Below are positions 1 through 7,380 of a stretch of DNA of 59,465 nt, piece after piece (position 1 is the first letter of the stretch; each line of letters opens with the position of its first letter). Position numbers and translations under genes: made by a program. The DNA lies in the NCBI RefSeq assembly GCF_004684085.1, contig NZ_SRHZ01000075.1, positions 1 through 59,465 of the forward strand. The letters run 5' to 3'. Source of the DNA: Stenotrophomonas maltophilia. GTDB lineage: Bacteria; Pseudomonadota; Gammaproteobacteria; Xanthomonadales; Xanthomonadaceae. Under the pieces are notes generated by a model. The model ran no database searches. It saw only the letters and a program-made list of their open reading frames with translations, and was not told the origin of the DNA.

Positions 1-58
1 ACGCACAGCCGCCAGCGGCTGGGCCGGCCTGGGGGTTTACGGCGTCTCCCGCAACCGG
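1..58 (-). repeat. Dispersed repeat, core plus hairpins (left edge, cut by window)
   Basis: Read on the minus strand, bases 49 to 31 give GAGACGCCGTAAACCCCC, matching a core near 59412-59440 (GGACACGCCGTAAACCC) and a diverged one at 4871-4895. As at those sites, the core is followed by short perfect dyads (GGCCGG/CCGGCC type around 22-29, and AGCCGC/GCGGCT around 8-20). It appears to be a repetitive intergenic element rather than coding sequence. Its left end lies outside the window. Confidence 0.5.
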
Positions 59-86
59 ACCCACCCCGCCATCCCACAGGAAACCC

Positions 87-123
87 GCTGTTGCTGTTGC
101 CGTTGCTGTTGCCGTTGCTGTTG
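87..123. repeat. Short tandem repeat of GCTGTTGCCGTT
   Basis: About three units of a 12-base motif (GCTGTTGCCGTT and variants) lie between the left-edge repeat and the palindromes before apt. It is a simple-sequence tract with no visible coding role. Confidence 0.6.
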
Positions 124-128
124 AGCTT

Positions 129-176
129 GCCGGCCAGCGGCCGGCACTACCGCAGGTGCCGGGCGCAGCCCGGCCG
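129..176. repeat. Two GTAG-foot palindromes upstream of apt
   Basis: GCCGGCCAGCGGCCGGC at 129-145 is followed by the foot CTACC, and a second dyad GTGCCGGGC/GCCCGGC follows at 156-174. These match the SMAG/REP-like palindromes seen throughout the window. Confidence 0.6.
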
Positions 177-244
177 ACACCCCTCAACAGGCAGGCGGCG
201 CCCGGAACAGGTACCCTATGCCGCCATCAGACAACCGACGTGAC

Positions 245-781
245 ATGACCGACGCCATCGTCGCTCCGCAGTGGGCCTCCCGCCTGCGCGACATCGCCGA
301 CTTCCCCAAGCCCGGCATCCTGTTCAAGGACATCATGCCGCTGCTCGCACACAGCGAAGACTTCCGTGGTGCCATCACCGCGATGGCCGACCGTTGGCGC
401 GATCAGAAGCTGGACGCCGTGATCGGCATCGAATCGCGTGGCTTCATCCTCGGCGCCGCGATGGCGCTGGAACTGGGCGTGGGCTTCGTGCCGGTGCGCA
501 AGCCGGGCAAGCTGCCGGGCCAGGTGCTGCGCGAGGAATACACCCTGGAATACCGCAGCGACTGCATCGAAGTGCACGCCGATGCGCTGCCGGCCGGTGC
601 CCGGGTGGCGATCATCGACGATGTGCTGGCCACCGGCGGCACGCTGGTCGCTGCGCTGTCGCTGGTGCGCCGTCTGGGCGTTGACGTGGTCGGTGCCGGC
701 GTACTGGTCGAGCTCGACGGCCTCGGTGGCCGCGCCCGCTGGGAAGCGGATCTGCCGCTGCACACCGAACTGGTGTTCTGA
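245..781 (+). CDS. apt: Adenine phosphoribosyltransferase
   Basis: Salvages adenine to AMP using PRPP in the cytoplasm. The 178-residue product from the ATG at 245 has the usual length for the family. It carries the conserved [11 protein letters not shown] segment (about residues 20-30), ESRGF (72-76) and the PRPP-binding loop [13 protein letters not shown] (121-133) with its paired Asp residues. An in-frame ATG at 218 would add nine residues (MPPSDNRRD) that look like extra sequence, so I prefer 245, although no strong ribosome site decides it. The gene stands alone, convergent with dbpA, and the gap between them is filled with palindromes that could end both transcripts. Confidence 0.95.
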   Translation: MTDAIVAPQWASRLRDIADFPKPGILFKDIMPLLAHSEDFRGAITAMADRWRDQKLDAVIGIESRGFILGAAMALELGVGFVPVRKPGKLPGQVLREEYTLEYRSDCIEVHADALPAGARVAIIDDVLATGGTLVAALSLVRRLGVDVVGAGVLVELDGLGGRARWEADLPLHTELVF

Positions 782-792
782 TCGAAGGGCAG

Positions 793-946
793 GTGCCAAC
801 CAAGGTTGGCATCTACCAGAGCGAATGGCCGGGAGCCGGTAGTTGCCAACCTTGGTTGGCAGCGCTTTTCGCGATTGGCGCCACGGATGGGCCAACCAAG
901 GTTGGCCGCTACCAGGTCAGGTCGTTGCCAACCGTGGTTGGCAACG
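793..946. repeat. Cluster of four SMAG-type palindromes between apt and dbpA
   Basis: Four dyads of the type GCCAACCAAGGTTGGC lie at about 795-810, 844-860, 891-906 and 926-944. Three carry a CTACC or GGTAG foot, and the first two are in opposite orientation, which makes a larger dyad. Placed between convergent genes, they may stabilise or terminate both mRNAs; that role is inferred. Confidence 0.8.
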
Positions 947-955
947 CTGCTTCAA

Positions 956-2332
956 TCACATCATCCGCACGCGGAAGCGACGGCCCTTGATCTTGCCGGC
1001 TTCCAGCTTGGCCACGGCCTTGTTGACCTGTTCGCGGGCGATCGCCACGTAGGAACGGGTCGGGAAGATCGCGATCTTGCCGATGTGCTTGGCCGACAGG
1101 CCGGCATCGCCAGTCAGCGCGCCGAGGATGTCACCCGCACGCAGTTTGTCGGTCTTGCCGCCATCAATGCGCAGAGTGCGCATCGCTGCCTGCGGCAGTT
1201 CGGCCGGGCGCGAGGTCGCCAGCGGCGTCTTCTGCCAGTCCAGTGGTTCGCCACGCTGTGCTTCGATGGCGTCGGCACGGGTCTTCTCGCGACCGGCCAC
1301 CAGGCTGATCGCCAGGCCGCTGGCACCGGCACGGCCGGTACGGCCGACGCGGTGCTGATAGCTCTCCACGTCGGTCGGCAGCTCGTAGTTGATCACCGCT
1401 GCCAGCTCTTCCACGTCCAGGCCACGTGCGGCTACATCGCTGGCCACCAGCACGTTGCAGCTGCGGTTGGCCAGCAGCAACAGCACTTCTTCGCGGTCGC
1501 GCTGTTCCATGTCGCCATGCAGGGCAAGTGCGGAGAAGCCGAACTGCTGCAGCGAGTTGGCTACTTCGTCCACGTCCTTGCGGGTATTGCAGAACACCAC
1601 CGCCGATTCGGGCGTGTACTTCAGCAGCAGGCCGGCCAGCGCTTTCTGGCGGTGCGCGGGCTCAACCTCGCAGAACACGTGGCGGATGGCCGGCGCCTGG
1701 TCGGCACCTTCCACGGTCACTTCCACGGCATCGCGCAGCAGGTCACGCGCCATGGCGCGGATGGTGTCGGGGAAGGTGGCCGAGAACAGCAGGCTCTGGC
1801 GGTCCTTGTGGGTGCGGCCGGCGATCTCGCGGATCGGCTCCTCGAAGCCCATGTCGAGCATGCGGTCGGCCTCGTCCAGCACCAGTGTGCGCACCGCGCC
1901 CAGATTCAGAGCGCGCTTGCGTGCCAGCTCCTGCACACGGCCGGGTGTGCCGACCACCACGTGCGGATCATGGCCTTCCAGCGACGCCAGCTGCGGGCCC
2001 AGCGGCACGCCACCAACCAGCAGCAGCAGCTTCAGGTTGGGAATGCCCGTGGCGAGCTTGCGGATCTGCTTGCCGACCTGATCGGCCAGTTCGCGGGTCG
2101 GGCACAGTACCAGCGCCTGCACACGGATCAGGCTGGGATCGATGGCCTGCAGCAGGCCCAGGCCGAAGGCGGCGGTCTTGCCACTGCCGGTCGGCGCCTG
2201 TGCGATCACATCGCGACGATCGAGGATCGCCGGCAGGCTCTGCGCCTGGATCGGGGTAAGGGTGGTGTAGCCGAGGGCATCCAGGCCGGGCTGCAGGGCC
2301 GGGCTCAGCGGCAGGGTCGAGAAGTCAGTCAT
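956..2332 (-). CDS. dbpA: ATP-dependent DEAD-box RNA helicase DbpA
   Basis: A 458-residue DEAD-box helicase. Visible motifs are the Q motif TLTPIQAQSLP (about 23-34), Walker A APTGSGKT, LDEADRM, LFSATF and HRVGRTGR. The last ~75 residues (from RTLRIDGGKTDKLRAGDILG) match the C-terminal RNA-binding domain that separates DbpA from other DEAD-box proteins and directs it to 23S rRNA helix 92 during large-subunit assembly. The protein ends in the basic stretch KIKGRRFRVRMM. It starts at an ATG 152 bases downstream of yeiH, with a long palindrome and SMAG elements in the gap, so it is probably transcribed separately. Confidence 0.95.
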   Translation of the reverse strand: MTDFSTLPLSPALQPGLDALGYTTLTPIQAQSLPAILDRRDVIAQAPTGSGKTAAFGLGLLQAIDPSLIRVQALVLCPTRELADQVGKQIRKLATGIPNLKLLLLVGGVPLGPQLASLEGHDPHVVVGTPGRVQELARKRALNLGAVRTLVLDEADRMLDMGFEEPIREIAGRTHKDRQSLLFSATFPDTIRAMARDLLRDAVEVTVEGADQAPAIRHVFCEVEPAHRQKALAGLLLKYTPESAVVFCNTRKDVDEVANSLQQFGFSALALHGDMEQRDREEVLLLLANRSCNVLVASDVAARGLDVEELAAVINYELPTDVESYQHRVGRTGRAGASGLAISLVAGREKTRADAIEAQRGEPLDWQKTPLATSRPAELPQAAMRTLRIDGGKTDKLRAGDILGALTGDAGLSAKHIGKIAIFPTRSYVAIAREQVNKAVAKLEAGKIKGRRFRVRMM

Positions 2333-2376
2333 GGCGCATTGTACCCGTCCGCGCGGCTGCTCCCGCCTGATGGGGT

Positions 2377-2415
2377 GGGGTCGGGTCCCTTTCCGCGGGA
2401 AAGGGACCCGACCCC
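2377..2415. repeat. Perfect 18-bp dyad of the GGGGTC...GACCCC family
   Basis: The left arm is at 2377-2394 and the right arm at 2398-2415, with a three-base loop. The ends GGGGTCGG and CCGACCCC recur at 4578-4616. It lies downstream of yeiH and upstream of dbpA, and it may end yeiH transcription although no U-tract follows. Confidence 0.75.
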
Positions 2416-2426
2416 ATCGGAGTCGT

Positions 2427-2476
2427 CATCCACGCATGGCGTGGATCTACGGGTGGGTGCCGACCTTGGTCGGCAC
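2427..2476. repeat. SMAG palindrome pair downstream of yeiH
   Basis: ATCCACGCATGGCGTGGAT with a CTAC foot (2427-2450) is followed at once by the dyad GTGCCGACC/GGTCGGCAC (2457-2476). Confidence 0.8.
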
Positions 2477-2484
2477 GCTCCTGC

Positions 2485-3564
2485 TCAGCCCAGCACGGCC
2501 AGCACGCCCTGGTGGATGGCCAGGCCACCGAACAGCAGCCAGGCGAACAGGATCAGTGCCAGCAGCAGCGGCTTCAGGCCGGCCTGGCGCAGCGCCGAGA
2601 CGTGGGTGGTCAGGCCCAGTGCGGCCATCGCCATCGCCAGCAGGACCGTATCCAGCTGCACCAGCCCGGCCTGCAGGCCCGCGGGCAGCAGATGCAGCGA
2701 GTTGAAACCGGCCACGGCCACGAAACCGAAGGCGAACCACGGCACCACGATGCGTGCCTTGCTGCCGTCGGCGCTGGCCTTGCTGCCGCGCGCCAGCCAC
2801 AGCGACAGCGCAATCAGGAACGGCGCCAGCAGCATCACTCGCACCATCTTGGTGATGACTGCGGTATCGGCAGCGGGTTCGCTCACCGCGCGGCCGGCCG
2901 CCACCACCTGTGCCACTTCATGCACCGTTGCGCCGGTGAACAGGCCGTACTGCCGTGCGTCCATCGCCAGCCAGCCGTGCGACTGCACCAGCGCATACAG
3001 CGCCGGGTACAGGAACATCGCCAGCGTGCCGAACACCACCACCGTCGATACCGCCACGGTGACCTGCGCCGCGCGGCCACGCACCACCGGTTCGGCAGCC
3101 ATCACCGCCGCCGCGCCGCAGATCGCGCTGCCGGCACCGATCAGCATCGCCGCCTCGCGCTCCATCTTGAACACGCGCACGCCCAGCCAGCAGGCCAGGC
3201 CGAAGGTGCTGGCAACCACCAGTACGTCCATCAGCACGCCTGTGACGCCGACATGGCCGATGTCCTGGAAGGTCAGGCGCAGGCCGTACAGCACGATGCC
3301 TGCGCGTAGCAGCCAGTGCTTGGAAAAGCCGACACCGGCCGCGCTGCTCGGTGCCAGCCGCGGGTAGAACGTGTTGCCGACCACGATGCCGGCGACGATG
3401 GCCACGGTCAGCGCGCTCAAGCCGTGCGCCTGCAGCCACGGAAGCTCGGCCAGGTACAGCGATGCCGCTGCGACCAGGCCCACCAGCAGCAGGCCGGGCA
3501 GGCGCGGTTGCCAGCGTTGGCGCAGGGCGGGCAGGGACCAGGAGGAGAGAGCGGGGGCGTTCAT
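2485..3564 (-). CDS. yeiH: YeiH-type inner-membrane protein (UPF0324 family, putative exporter)
   Basis: A 359-residue, very hydrophobic protein with about ten membrane segments. The conserved stretch GAGSAICGAAAVMAAEP and the following FTGATVHEVAQVVAAG are hallmarks of the YeiH/UPF0324 family. These proteins are often labelled putative sulfate exporters, but the substrate is not settled. I start at MNAPALSSW; an upstream in-frame ATG at 3594 gives only ten poor residues. It is divergent from a LysR gene, the same pairing as yeiH-yeiE in enterobacteria, so that regulator probably controls it. Confidence 0.85.
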   Translation of the reverse strand: MNAPALSSWSLPALRQRWQPRLPGLLLVGLVAAASLYLAELPWLQAHGLSALTVAIVAGIVVGNTFYPRLAPSSAAGVGFSKHWLLRAGIVLYGLRLTFQDIGHVGVTGVLMDVLVVASTFGLACWLGVRVFKMEREAAMLIGAGSAICGAAAVMAAEPVVRGRAAQVTVAVSTVVVFGTLAMFLYPALYALVQSHGWLAMDARQYGLFTGATVHEVAQVVAAGRAVSEPAADTAVITKMVRVMLLAPFLIALSLWLARGSKASADGSKARIVVPWFAFGFVAVAGFNSLHLLPAGLQAGLVQLDTVLLAMAMAALGLTTHVSALRQAGLKPLLLALILFAWLLFGGLAIHQGVLAVLG

Positions 3565-3666
3565 GGCAGGGGCAGGGCTGGAGTGATGGGGCAAGCGTGC
3601 GCCTGAGACGATGACCTGTAAAACGAATAATATGGGTGAAACCTACCTATCAAGCGGGTAACAACC

Positions 3667-4542
3667 ATGCGCCTGACGCTGCGCCAGCTGCAGGTCTTCG
3701 TCGCCATCGCCGATCACGGCAGCACCACCGCCGCTGGCCAGGCCATCGCCCTCTCGCAATCGGCCAGCAGCGCCGCCCTGCAGGAGCTGGAGGCGCACTT
3801 CGGCACCCCGCTGTTCGATCGCATCGGCCGCCGCCTGGCCCTGAACGGGCACGGCCGCGCACTGCTGGAACCGGCGCGCACCTTGCTGGTCAACGCCGCC
3901 GATCTGGAGCGGCAGCTGGCCGCCGGCGGCGACCCGTCGCAGGGCGCACCGCTGCGGCTGGTGCTGGCCGCCAGTACCACCATTGGCAATTACCTGCTGC
4001 CGCCACGCATCGCCGAACTGCTGCGCCAAGCGCCACAGGCCGAGGTCGACCTGCGCATCGACAACAGTGCCGGCGTGGTCGCTGCCGTGCAGCGTCTGGA
4101 CGTGGACGCTGGACTGATCGAAGGCCCGTGCCACGAACGCGGCCTGCAGGTCACGGCCTGGCAGCAGGACCCGCTGGTGATCGTCGCCGCTGCCGACGCC
4201 CCCGCGCGCTGGTCGCTGGATGAGCTGCGGCGCGCACGCTGGCTGCTGCGCGAGCCCGGCTCCGGCACCCGCGAAGCCGTGGAACAGGCGCTGCTGCCGC
4301 ACCTGCGCGGTTTCGCCCAGACCCTGCAGCTGGGCAATACCGAAGCGATCAAGCAAGCCGCCATCGCCGGCCTCGGCCTGGCCTGTCTCTCGCGCCACGC
4401 GCTTGAGGAGCCGCTGGCCCTGGGTCGCCTGCGTGTGCTCGAAACCCCGTTGCCCGCCCTGCAACGCACCCTGTGGCTGGTACGCCACCCGGGCAAGCAA
4501 TGGTTGCCGGGGTTGCAGGCGTTGTTGGGGGAAGTGCAGTAG
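3667..4542 (+). CDS. LysR-family regulator, YeiE-like
   Basis: A 291-residue LysR-type transcription factor. The N-terminal winged helix-turn-helix runs over residues 1-60 (LTLRQLQVFVAIADHGSTT and ALSQSASSAALQELE), and the C-terminal effector domain has the periplasmic-binding-protein fold, including a REPGSGTREAVE loop typical of CysB/YeiE-like members. It is divergent from yeiH across a ~100-base gap that contains an AT-rich stretch (AAAACGAATAATATG), the likely shared promoter and operator. Control of yeiH is inferred from this layout. Confidence 0.85.
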   Translation: MRLTLRQLQVFVAIADHGSTTAAGQAIALSQSASSAALQELEAHFGTPLFDRIGRRLALNGHGRALLEPARTLLVNAADLERQLAAGGDPSQGAPLRLVLAASTTIGNYLLPPRIAELLRQAPQAEVDLRIDNSAGVVAAVQRLDVDAGLIEGPCHERGLQVTAWQQDPLVIVAAADAPARWSLDELRRARWLLREPGSGTREAVEQALLPHLRGFAQTLQLGNTEAIKQAAIAGLGLACLSRHALEEPLALGRLRVLETPLPALQRTLWLVRHPGKQWLPGLQALLGEVQ

Positions 4543-4577
4543 CAGGGATCGGTCTTACACTGCGCGAATTCAACGAA

Positions 4578-4616
4578 GGGGTCAGAGCCCGTTGCGCAGC
4601 AACGGGATCCGACCCC
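4578..4616. repeat. Imperfect dyad of the GGGGTC...GACCCC family
   Basis: The left arm is 4578-4595 and the right arm 4599-4616, with two mismatches. The ends match the dyad at 2377-2415. It lies just downstream of the YeiE-like gene and may act in termination. Confidence 0.65.
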
Positions 4617-4642
4617 GACAGATCGACAGGCCTCGCAGTGCT

Positions 4643-4688
4643 CATCCACGCATGGCGTGGATCTACCGTGTCGACCAAGGTCGACACC
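4643..4688. repeat. SMAG palindrome pair
   Basis: ATCCACGCATGGCGTGGAT plus a CTACC foot (4643-4666) is followed by GTGTCGACC/GGTCGACAC (4668-4688). This is the same two-dyad layout as at 2427-2476. Confidence 0.8.
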
Positions 4689-4754
4689 CACCAGAGCAGA
4701 ATGCCGTTCCGACAGATCGCGGGAAGCTGTCAGAGGCGGGGCGGTGTGGGTTTG

Positions 4755-4897
4755 CAGGACCGTTGGCGCCATGGGCCCGAGGCATGCCTCGGGCGGGTTG
4801 GGCAGGACGCCCAACCCCGGTCTTGCCGTGTGCGCAGGACAGCGCACACGAGCAAGCGGCGACCGAGCTTACATGGACGGATTCACAGCGTCCCCCG
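4755..4897 (-). repeat. Dispersed repeat with core and three perfect hairpins
   Basis: Read on the minus strand, 4895 to 4865 resembles the core at 59412-59444 (GGACxCxxxGTxAAxCC, then TCCATG and GCTCG). Next to it lie three perfect dyads: an 18-base palindrome at 4776-4793, a 9-bp stem at 4795-4803/4809-4817 with loop AGGAC, and a 9-bp stem at 4827-4835/4842-4850 with loop AGGACA. No gene is visible in the ~430 bases between the LysR gene and ggt. Confidence 0.55.
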
Positions 4898-4974
4898 ACC
4901 AGCCCACCCGCCCGGCCAAGCCCCGTGTCACTGCCACCACCGCAAAGGGGGCTCAGCCCGGTGGCCGGGAAACC

Positions 4975-6693
4975 TCAATACCCCGCCGCCTGCCCATCCT
5001 TTCGACTCTCCGAAGCACCGTAGTACACGCCCGTGTCCGGATCACGCAGGATCGCCTGGTAGCCACCATACGGGCCGTCGGCGAACACGATGCGATGCCC
5101 CTTGCGCATCAGCGCACGCACCGTTTCGTACGGGAAGCCGGTTTCCAGATTCACCTCACCACCATCGGTCATCGCCGTGGCCTGCCCGGTCGGCTCGGTG
5201 GAACCTTCATGCTGGATGCGCGGTGCATCACCGGCTTCCTGCAGGTTCATGCCGAAGTCCACCAGGTTCATCACGATCTGCGCGTGGCCTTGCGGCTGCA
5301 TCGCGCCGCCCATCACGCCGAAGCTGGCGTACGGCTTGCCGCCCTTGGTGATGAACGCCGGAATGATGGTCTGGAACGGGCGCTTTCCCGGTGCGTAGCC
5401 GTTGGGATGGTTTTTCTGCAGCACGAACATCTCGCCGCGATCCTGCAGGATGAAGCCCAACCCCGGCGGGGCCATGCCACTGCCCATGCCGCGGTAGTTG
5501 GATTGGATCAGCGACACCATCATGCCGTCGGCGTCGGCCACGGTCATGTAGATCGTGTCGCCCTCCTCCAGCTGCTTCGGCGTGCCCGGCTGCACTTCCT
5601 TCAACGCCTTGTCCATTGAAATCAGCGCGCGGCGCTGCGCGGCGTACTCCTTGGAGATCAGCTTCTGCACCGGTGCCGGCTGGAACGCCATATCGGCATA
5701 GAAGCGCGCGCGGTCGGCGAAAGCCAGCTTCTTCGCTTCAACGAACAGGTGCACGTGTTCGGGTGAACCGAACGGAATCTTCGAGAAGTCGTAGCCTTCC
5801 AGCACGTTGAGGATCTGCAACGCGGCGATGCCCTGGCTGTTCGGCGGCAGTTCCCATACGTCGTAGCCACGGTAGTTGCTGCTGACCGGCTCAACCCATT
5901 CGCCATGATGGTCGGCCATGTCCTGGTAGCTCAGGTAGCCACCGTTGGCCTTGAAGTAGTCGCCGATGGTGCGGGCGATCTCGCCCTTGTAGAAGGCGTC
6001 ACGACCACCGTCGGCGATCTTCTGCAGGGTGTTGGCCAGGTTCGTGTTCTTCCACATCTCGCCCTTGCGCGGGGCGTGGCCGTTGATCGTGAACTGCTCC
6101 TTGAAGCCCGGGTACTGCGACAGCTTGGGCACCGAGCGGTCCCAGTAGTAGGCGATCACTTCGGCCACCGGGTGACCGTCGCGGGCGTAGCGGATGGCCG
6201 GCGCGAGGTTATCGGCCATCGGCTTGCGGCCGAAGCGGTCGTGCAGCGCGAACCAGCCGTCGACTGCACCCGGCACCGACACCGGCAGCGGACCGGTGGC
6301 GGGAATCTCCTTCAGGCCCCGGCGCTGGAACTCGGCCAGGGTGAGCGACTTCGGTGAGCGGCCCGAGCCGTTGTAGCCGTACAGCTTCTGCGTCTTCGGG
6401 TCCCATACGATGGCGAACAGGTCGCCGCCGATGCCGTTGCCGGTCGGCTCCATCAGTCCGAGCGCGGCGTTGGCGGCAATCGCCGCATCCACCGCCGAGC
6501 CGCCACCCTTCATCACGTCCAGCGCGATCTGGGTGGCCAGCGGCTGCGAGGTGGCGGCCATCGCATGCGGGGCGATCACCTCCGAACGGGTGGCGAAGGT
6601 ATGGCCGGTGATGCGGTCGACAGCGAAGGACAGCGCGGGCACGGCAGCCAGCACGGCGGCGGCAAGCAGGGAACGGGCAAGGCGTCGGGACAC
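4975..6693 (-). CDS. ggt: Gamma-glutamyltransferase (glutathione hydrolase), periplasmic
   Basis: Cleaves the gamma-glutamyl bond of glutathione or moves the glutamyl group to acceptors, in the periplasm. It is a self-processing Ntn hydrolase; the catalytic Thr that becomes the small-subunit N-terminus is Thr380 in EEGDTIYMTV, followed by conserved SLIQSNYRGMGSG and GVMGGAMQPQGH. The N-terminal subunit has GGSAVDAAIA and NGIGGD. I chose the GTG at 6693: it follows GGAA at good spacing and begins a clean signal peptide (SRRLARSLLAAAVLAAVPA). In-frame ATGs at 6747, 6768 and 6795 would place a long polar stretch before the hydrophobic core. With this start it has 572 residues. Confidence 0.9.
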   Translation of the reverse strand: MSRRLARSLLAAAVLAAVPALSFAVDRITGHTFATRSEVIAPHAMAATSQPLATQIALDVMKGGGSAVDAAIAANAALGLMEPTGNGIGGDLFAIVWDPKTQKLYGYNGSGRSPKSLTLAEFQRRGLKEIPATGPLPVSVPGAVDGWFALHDRFGRKPMADNLAPAIRYARDGHPVAEVIAYYWDRSVPKLSQYPGFKEQFTINGHAPRKGEMWKNTNLANTLQKIADGGRDAFYKGEIARTIGDYFKANGGYLSYQDMADHHGEWVEPVSSNYRGYDVWELPPNSQGIAALQILNVLEGYDFSKIPFGSPEHVHLFVEAKKLAFADRARFYADMAFQPAPVQKLISKEYAAQRRALISMDKALKEVQPGTPKQLEEGDTIYMTVADADGMMVSLIQSNYRGMGSGMAPPGLGFILQDRGEMFVLQKNHPNGYAPGKRPFQTIIPAFITKGGKPYASFGVMGGAMQPQGHAQIVMNLVDFGMNLQEAGDAPRIQHEGSTEPTGQATAMTDGGEVNLETGFPYETVRALMRKGHRIVFADGPYGGYQAILRDPDTGVYYGASESRKDGQAAGY

Positions 6694-6785
6694 GGTAGGG
6701 TTCCGATGGAAGGGTGGTTCCCCGATCTTCGCTGCTGTGGCCTTCATGCGGTATCGGGCAGAGGTCATGGACGGCACTGACATTC

Positions 6786-6874
6786 TGCCGGGCATGGCCC
6801 GGCGCTACCACGCGCGGACGCGCCCATGGCCGCCGGGCGCCCTTTCGGTAGCGCCGGGCCATGCCCGGCGAGCA
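6786..6874. repeat. Inverted pair of CGCCGGGCATGGCCCGGCG-type SMAG palindromes
   Basis: One element (6786-6808, ending GCTACC) and its reverse copy (6848-6874, starting GGTAGC) are 40 bases apart. They occupy the upstream side of ggt. The rest of the ggt-to-operon gap (to about 7020) shows no further gene. Confidence 0.8.
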
Positions 6875-7022
6875 CAGCGGCAGATGCCCGGTAATCCGCG
6901 CAAAAACCGCCTCGAAAAGAGTGAATTCCGGTTCACCGAAACAATTTCAGCGGCAACCATCCTTGTGCCGCAAGCGATTGCGCTGGATGCAACGGAAACC
7001 GACAAGAATTCCGTCGCGAGGG

Positions 7023-7051
7023 TTGACATCGCCGAAATGGCTGTGTTTCTC
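7023..7051 (+). promoter_or_regulatory. Possible promoter of the ilv-leu operon
   Basis: A perfect TTGACA at 7023-7028 lies 31 bases before the leader-peptide ATG. At 17-base spacing the -10 would be TTTCTC (7046-7051), a poor match. If this is the promoter, transcription would begin within a few bases of the leader ATG. Weak support. Confidence 0.3.
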
Positions 7052-7059
7052 TCGATCAC

Positions 7060-7188
7060 ATGCTGCAACACAACACGCCACCGCGAACCCACATCGAAGC
7101 CGCCGACATCGGCGCCGCCTCGCTGCGTTCGATTCTTGTGCTCGTACTTATTACCCAACCAACAGGTGCGGGACGAGCCAGCGTGTAA
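7060..7188 (+). CDS. Branched-chain attenuator leader peptide (IlvL-like)
   Basis: A 42-codon ORF from the ATG at 7060 to TAA at 7186. Codons 25-31 (7132-7152) read Ile-Leu-Val-Leu-Val-Leu-Ile, using ATT, CTT, GTG, CTC, GTA, CTT, ATT; several of these are uncommon in a genome this rich in G+C. Such runs are the sensor of leader-peptide attenuators in ilv and leu operons: ribosomes stall there when charged Ile, Leu or Val tRNA is scarce. It lies just upstream of a strong intrinsic terminator and ~255 bases before ilvC. No good ribosome site precedes the ATG, and it is the only ATG in this frame, so the exact start is less certain than the sensor run. Confidence 0.8.
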   Translation: MLQHNTPPRTHIEAADIGAASLRSILVLVLITQPTGAGRASV

Positions 7189-7224
7189 GCAACAAACACT
7201 CCGGAACTCATCAAAACCCGCACC
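7140..7224 (+). promoter_or_regulatory. Alternative RNA structures of the Ile/Leu/Val attenuator
   Basis: GCTCGT (7140-7145) can pair with ACGAGC (7173-7178), and CCC (7154-7156) with GGG (7170-7172), giving a pause hairpin whose left arm lies in the Leu-Val codons. GGTGCGGG at 7165-7172 is identical to the right arm of the terminator, so it can pair with CCCGCACC (7217-7224) instead. A ribosome stalled on the sensor codons would cover 7140-7145, free 7165-7172 and allow this antiterminator. These pairings are read from the sequence; function is inferred from the classic attenuator model. Confidence 0.75.
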
Positions 7225-7244
7225 CGCCCAGGTGCGGGTTTTTT
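7217..7244 (+). terminator. Attenuator terminator 1 of the ilv-leu operon
   Basis: An 8-bp perfect stem CCCGCACC (7217-7224) / GGTGCGGG (7231-7238) with a six-base loop, followed by six T residues. It is a textbook intrinsic terminator between the branched-chain leader peptide and ilvC. Confidence 0.9.
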
Positions 7245-7276
7245 CATTTCAGGACCTGGTTTCAGACGCAACCACC

Positions 7277-7378
7277 ATGAACAACGCCAACTTCAAAACC
7301 TGGACCAGCACCACCACAACGCCTCGTGGTGGCTGTGCCTGTGCGACGCATGGCGCCTCCCCCACCGCTTTCCCCTGA
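7277..7378 (+). CDS. Second candidate leader peptide, Thr-rich
   Basis: A 33-codon ORF (ATG at 7277, TGA at 7376) between the first terminator and ilvC. It has eight Thr codons, six of them within codons 8-15 (T-W-T-S-T-T-T-T), and no Ile, Leu or Val. The Thr run overlaps the left arm of a 7-bp hairpin CCACCAC (7311-7317) / GTGGTGG (7326-7332). Thr is the substrate of the threonine dehydratase encoded in this operon. No Shine-Dalgarno sequence is obvious, so translation is unproven. Confidence 0.45.
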   Translation: MNNANFKTWTSTTTTPRGGCACATHGASPTAFP

Positions 7379-7380
7379 CC

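Noticed and set aside
806..3367. 853-codon plus-strand open frame over dbpA and yeiH
   Set aside because: It runs antisense to two clearly recognised genes and through palindromes. Long antisense frames are common in DNA this GC-rich, and its translation has no domain-like pattern.
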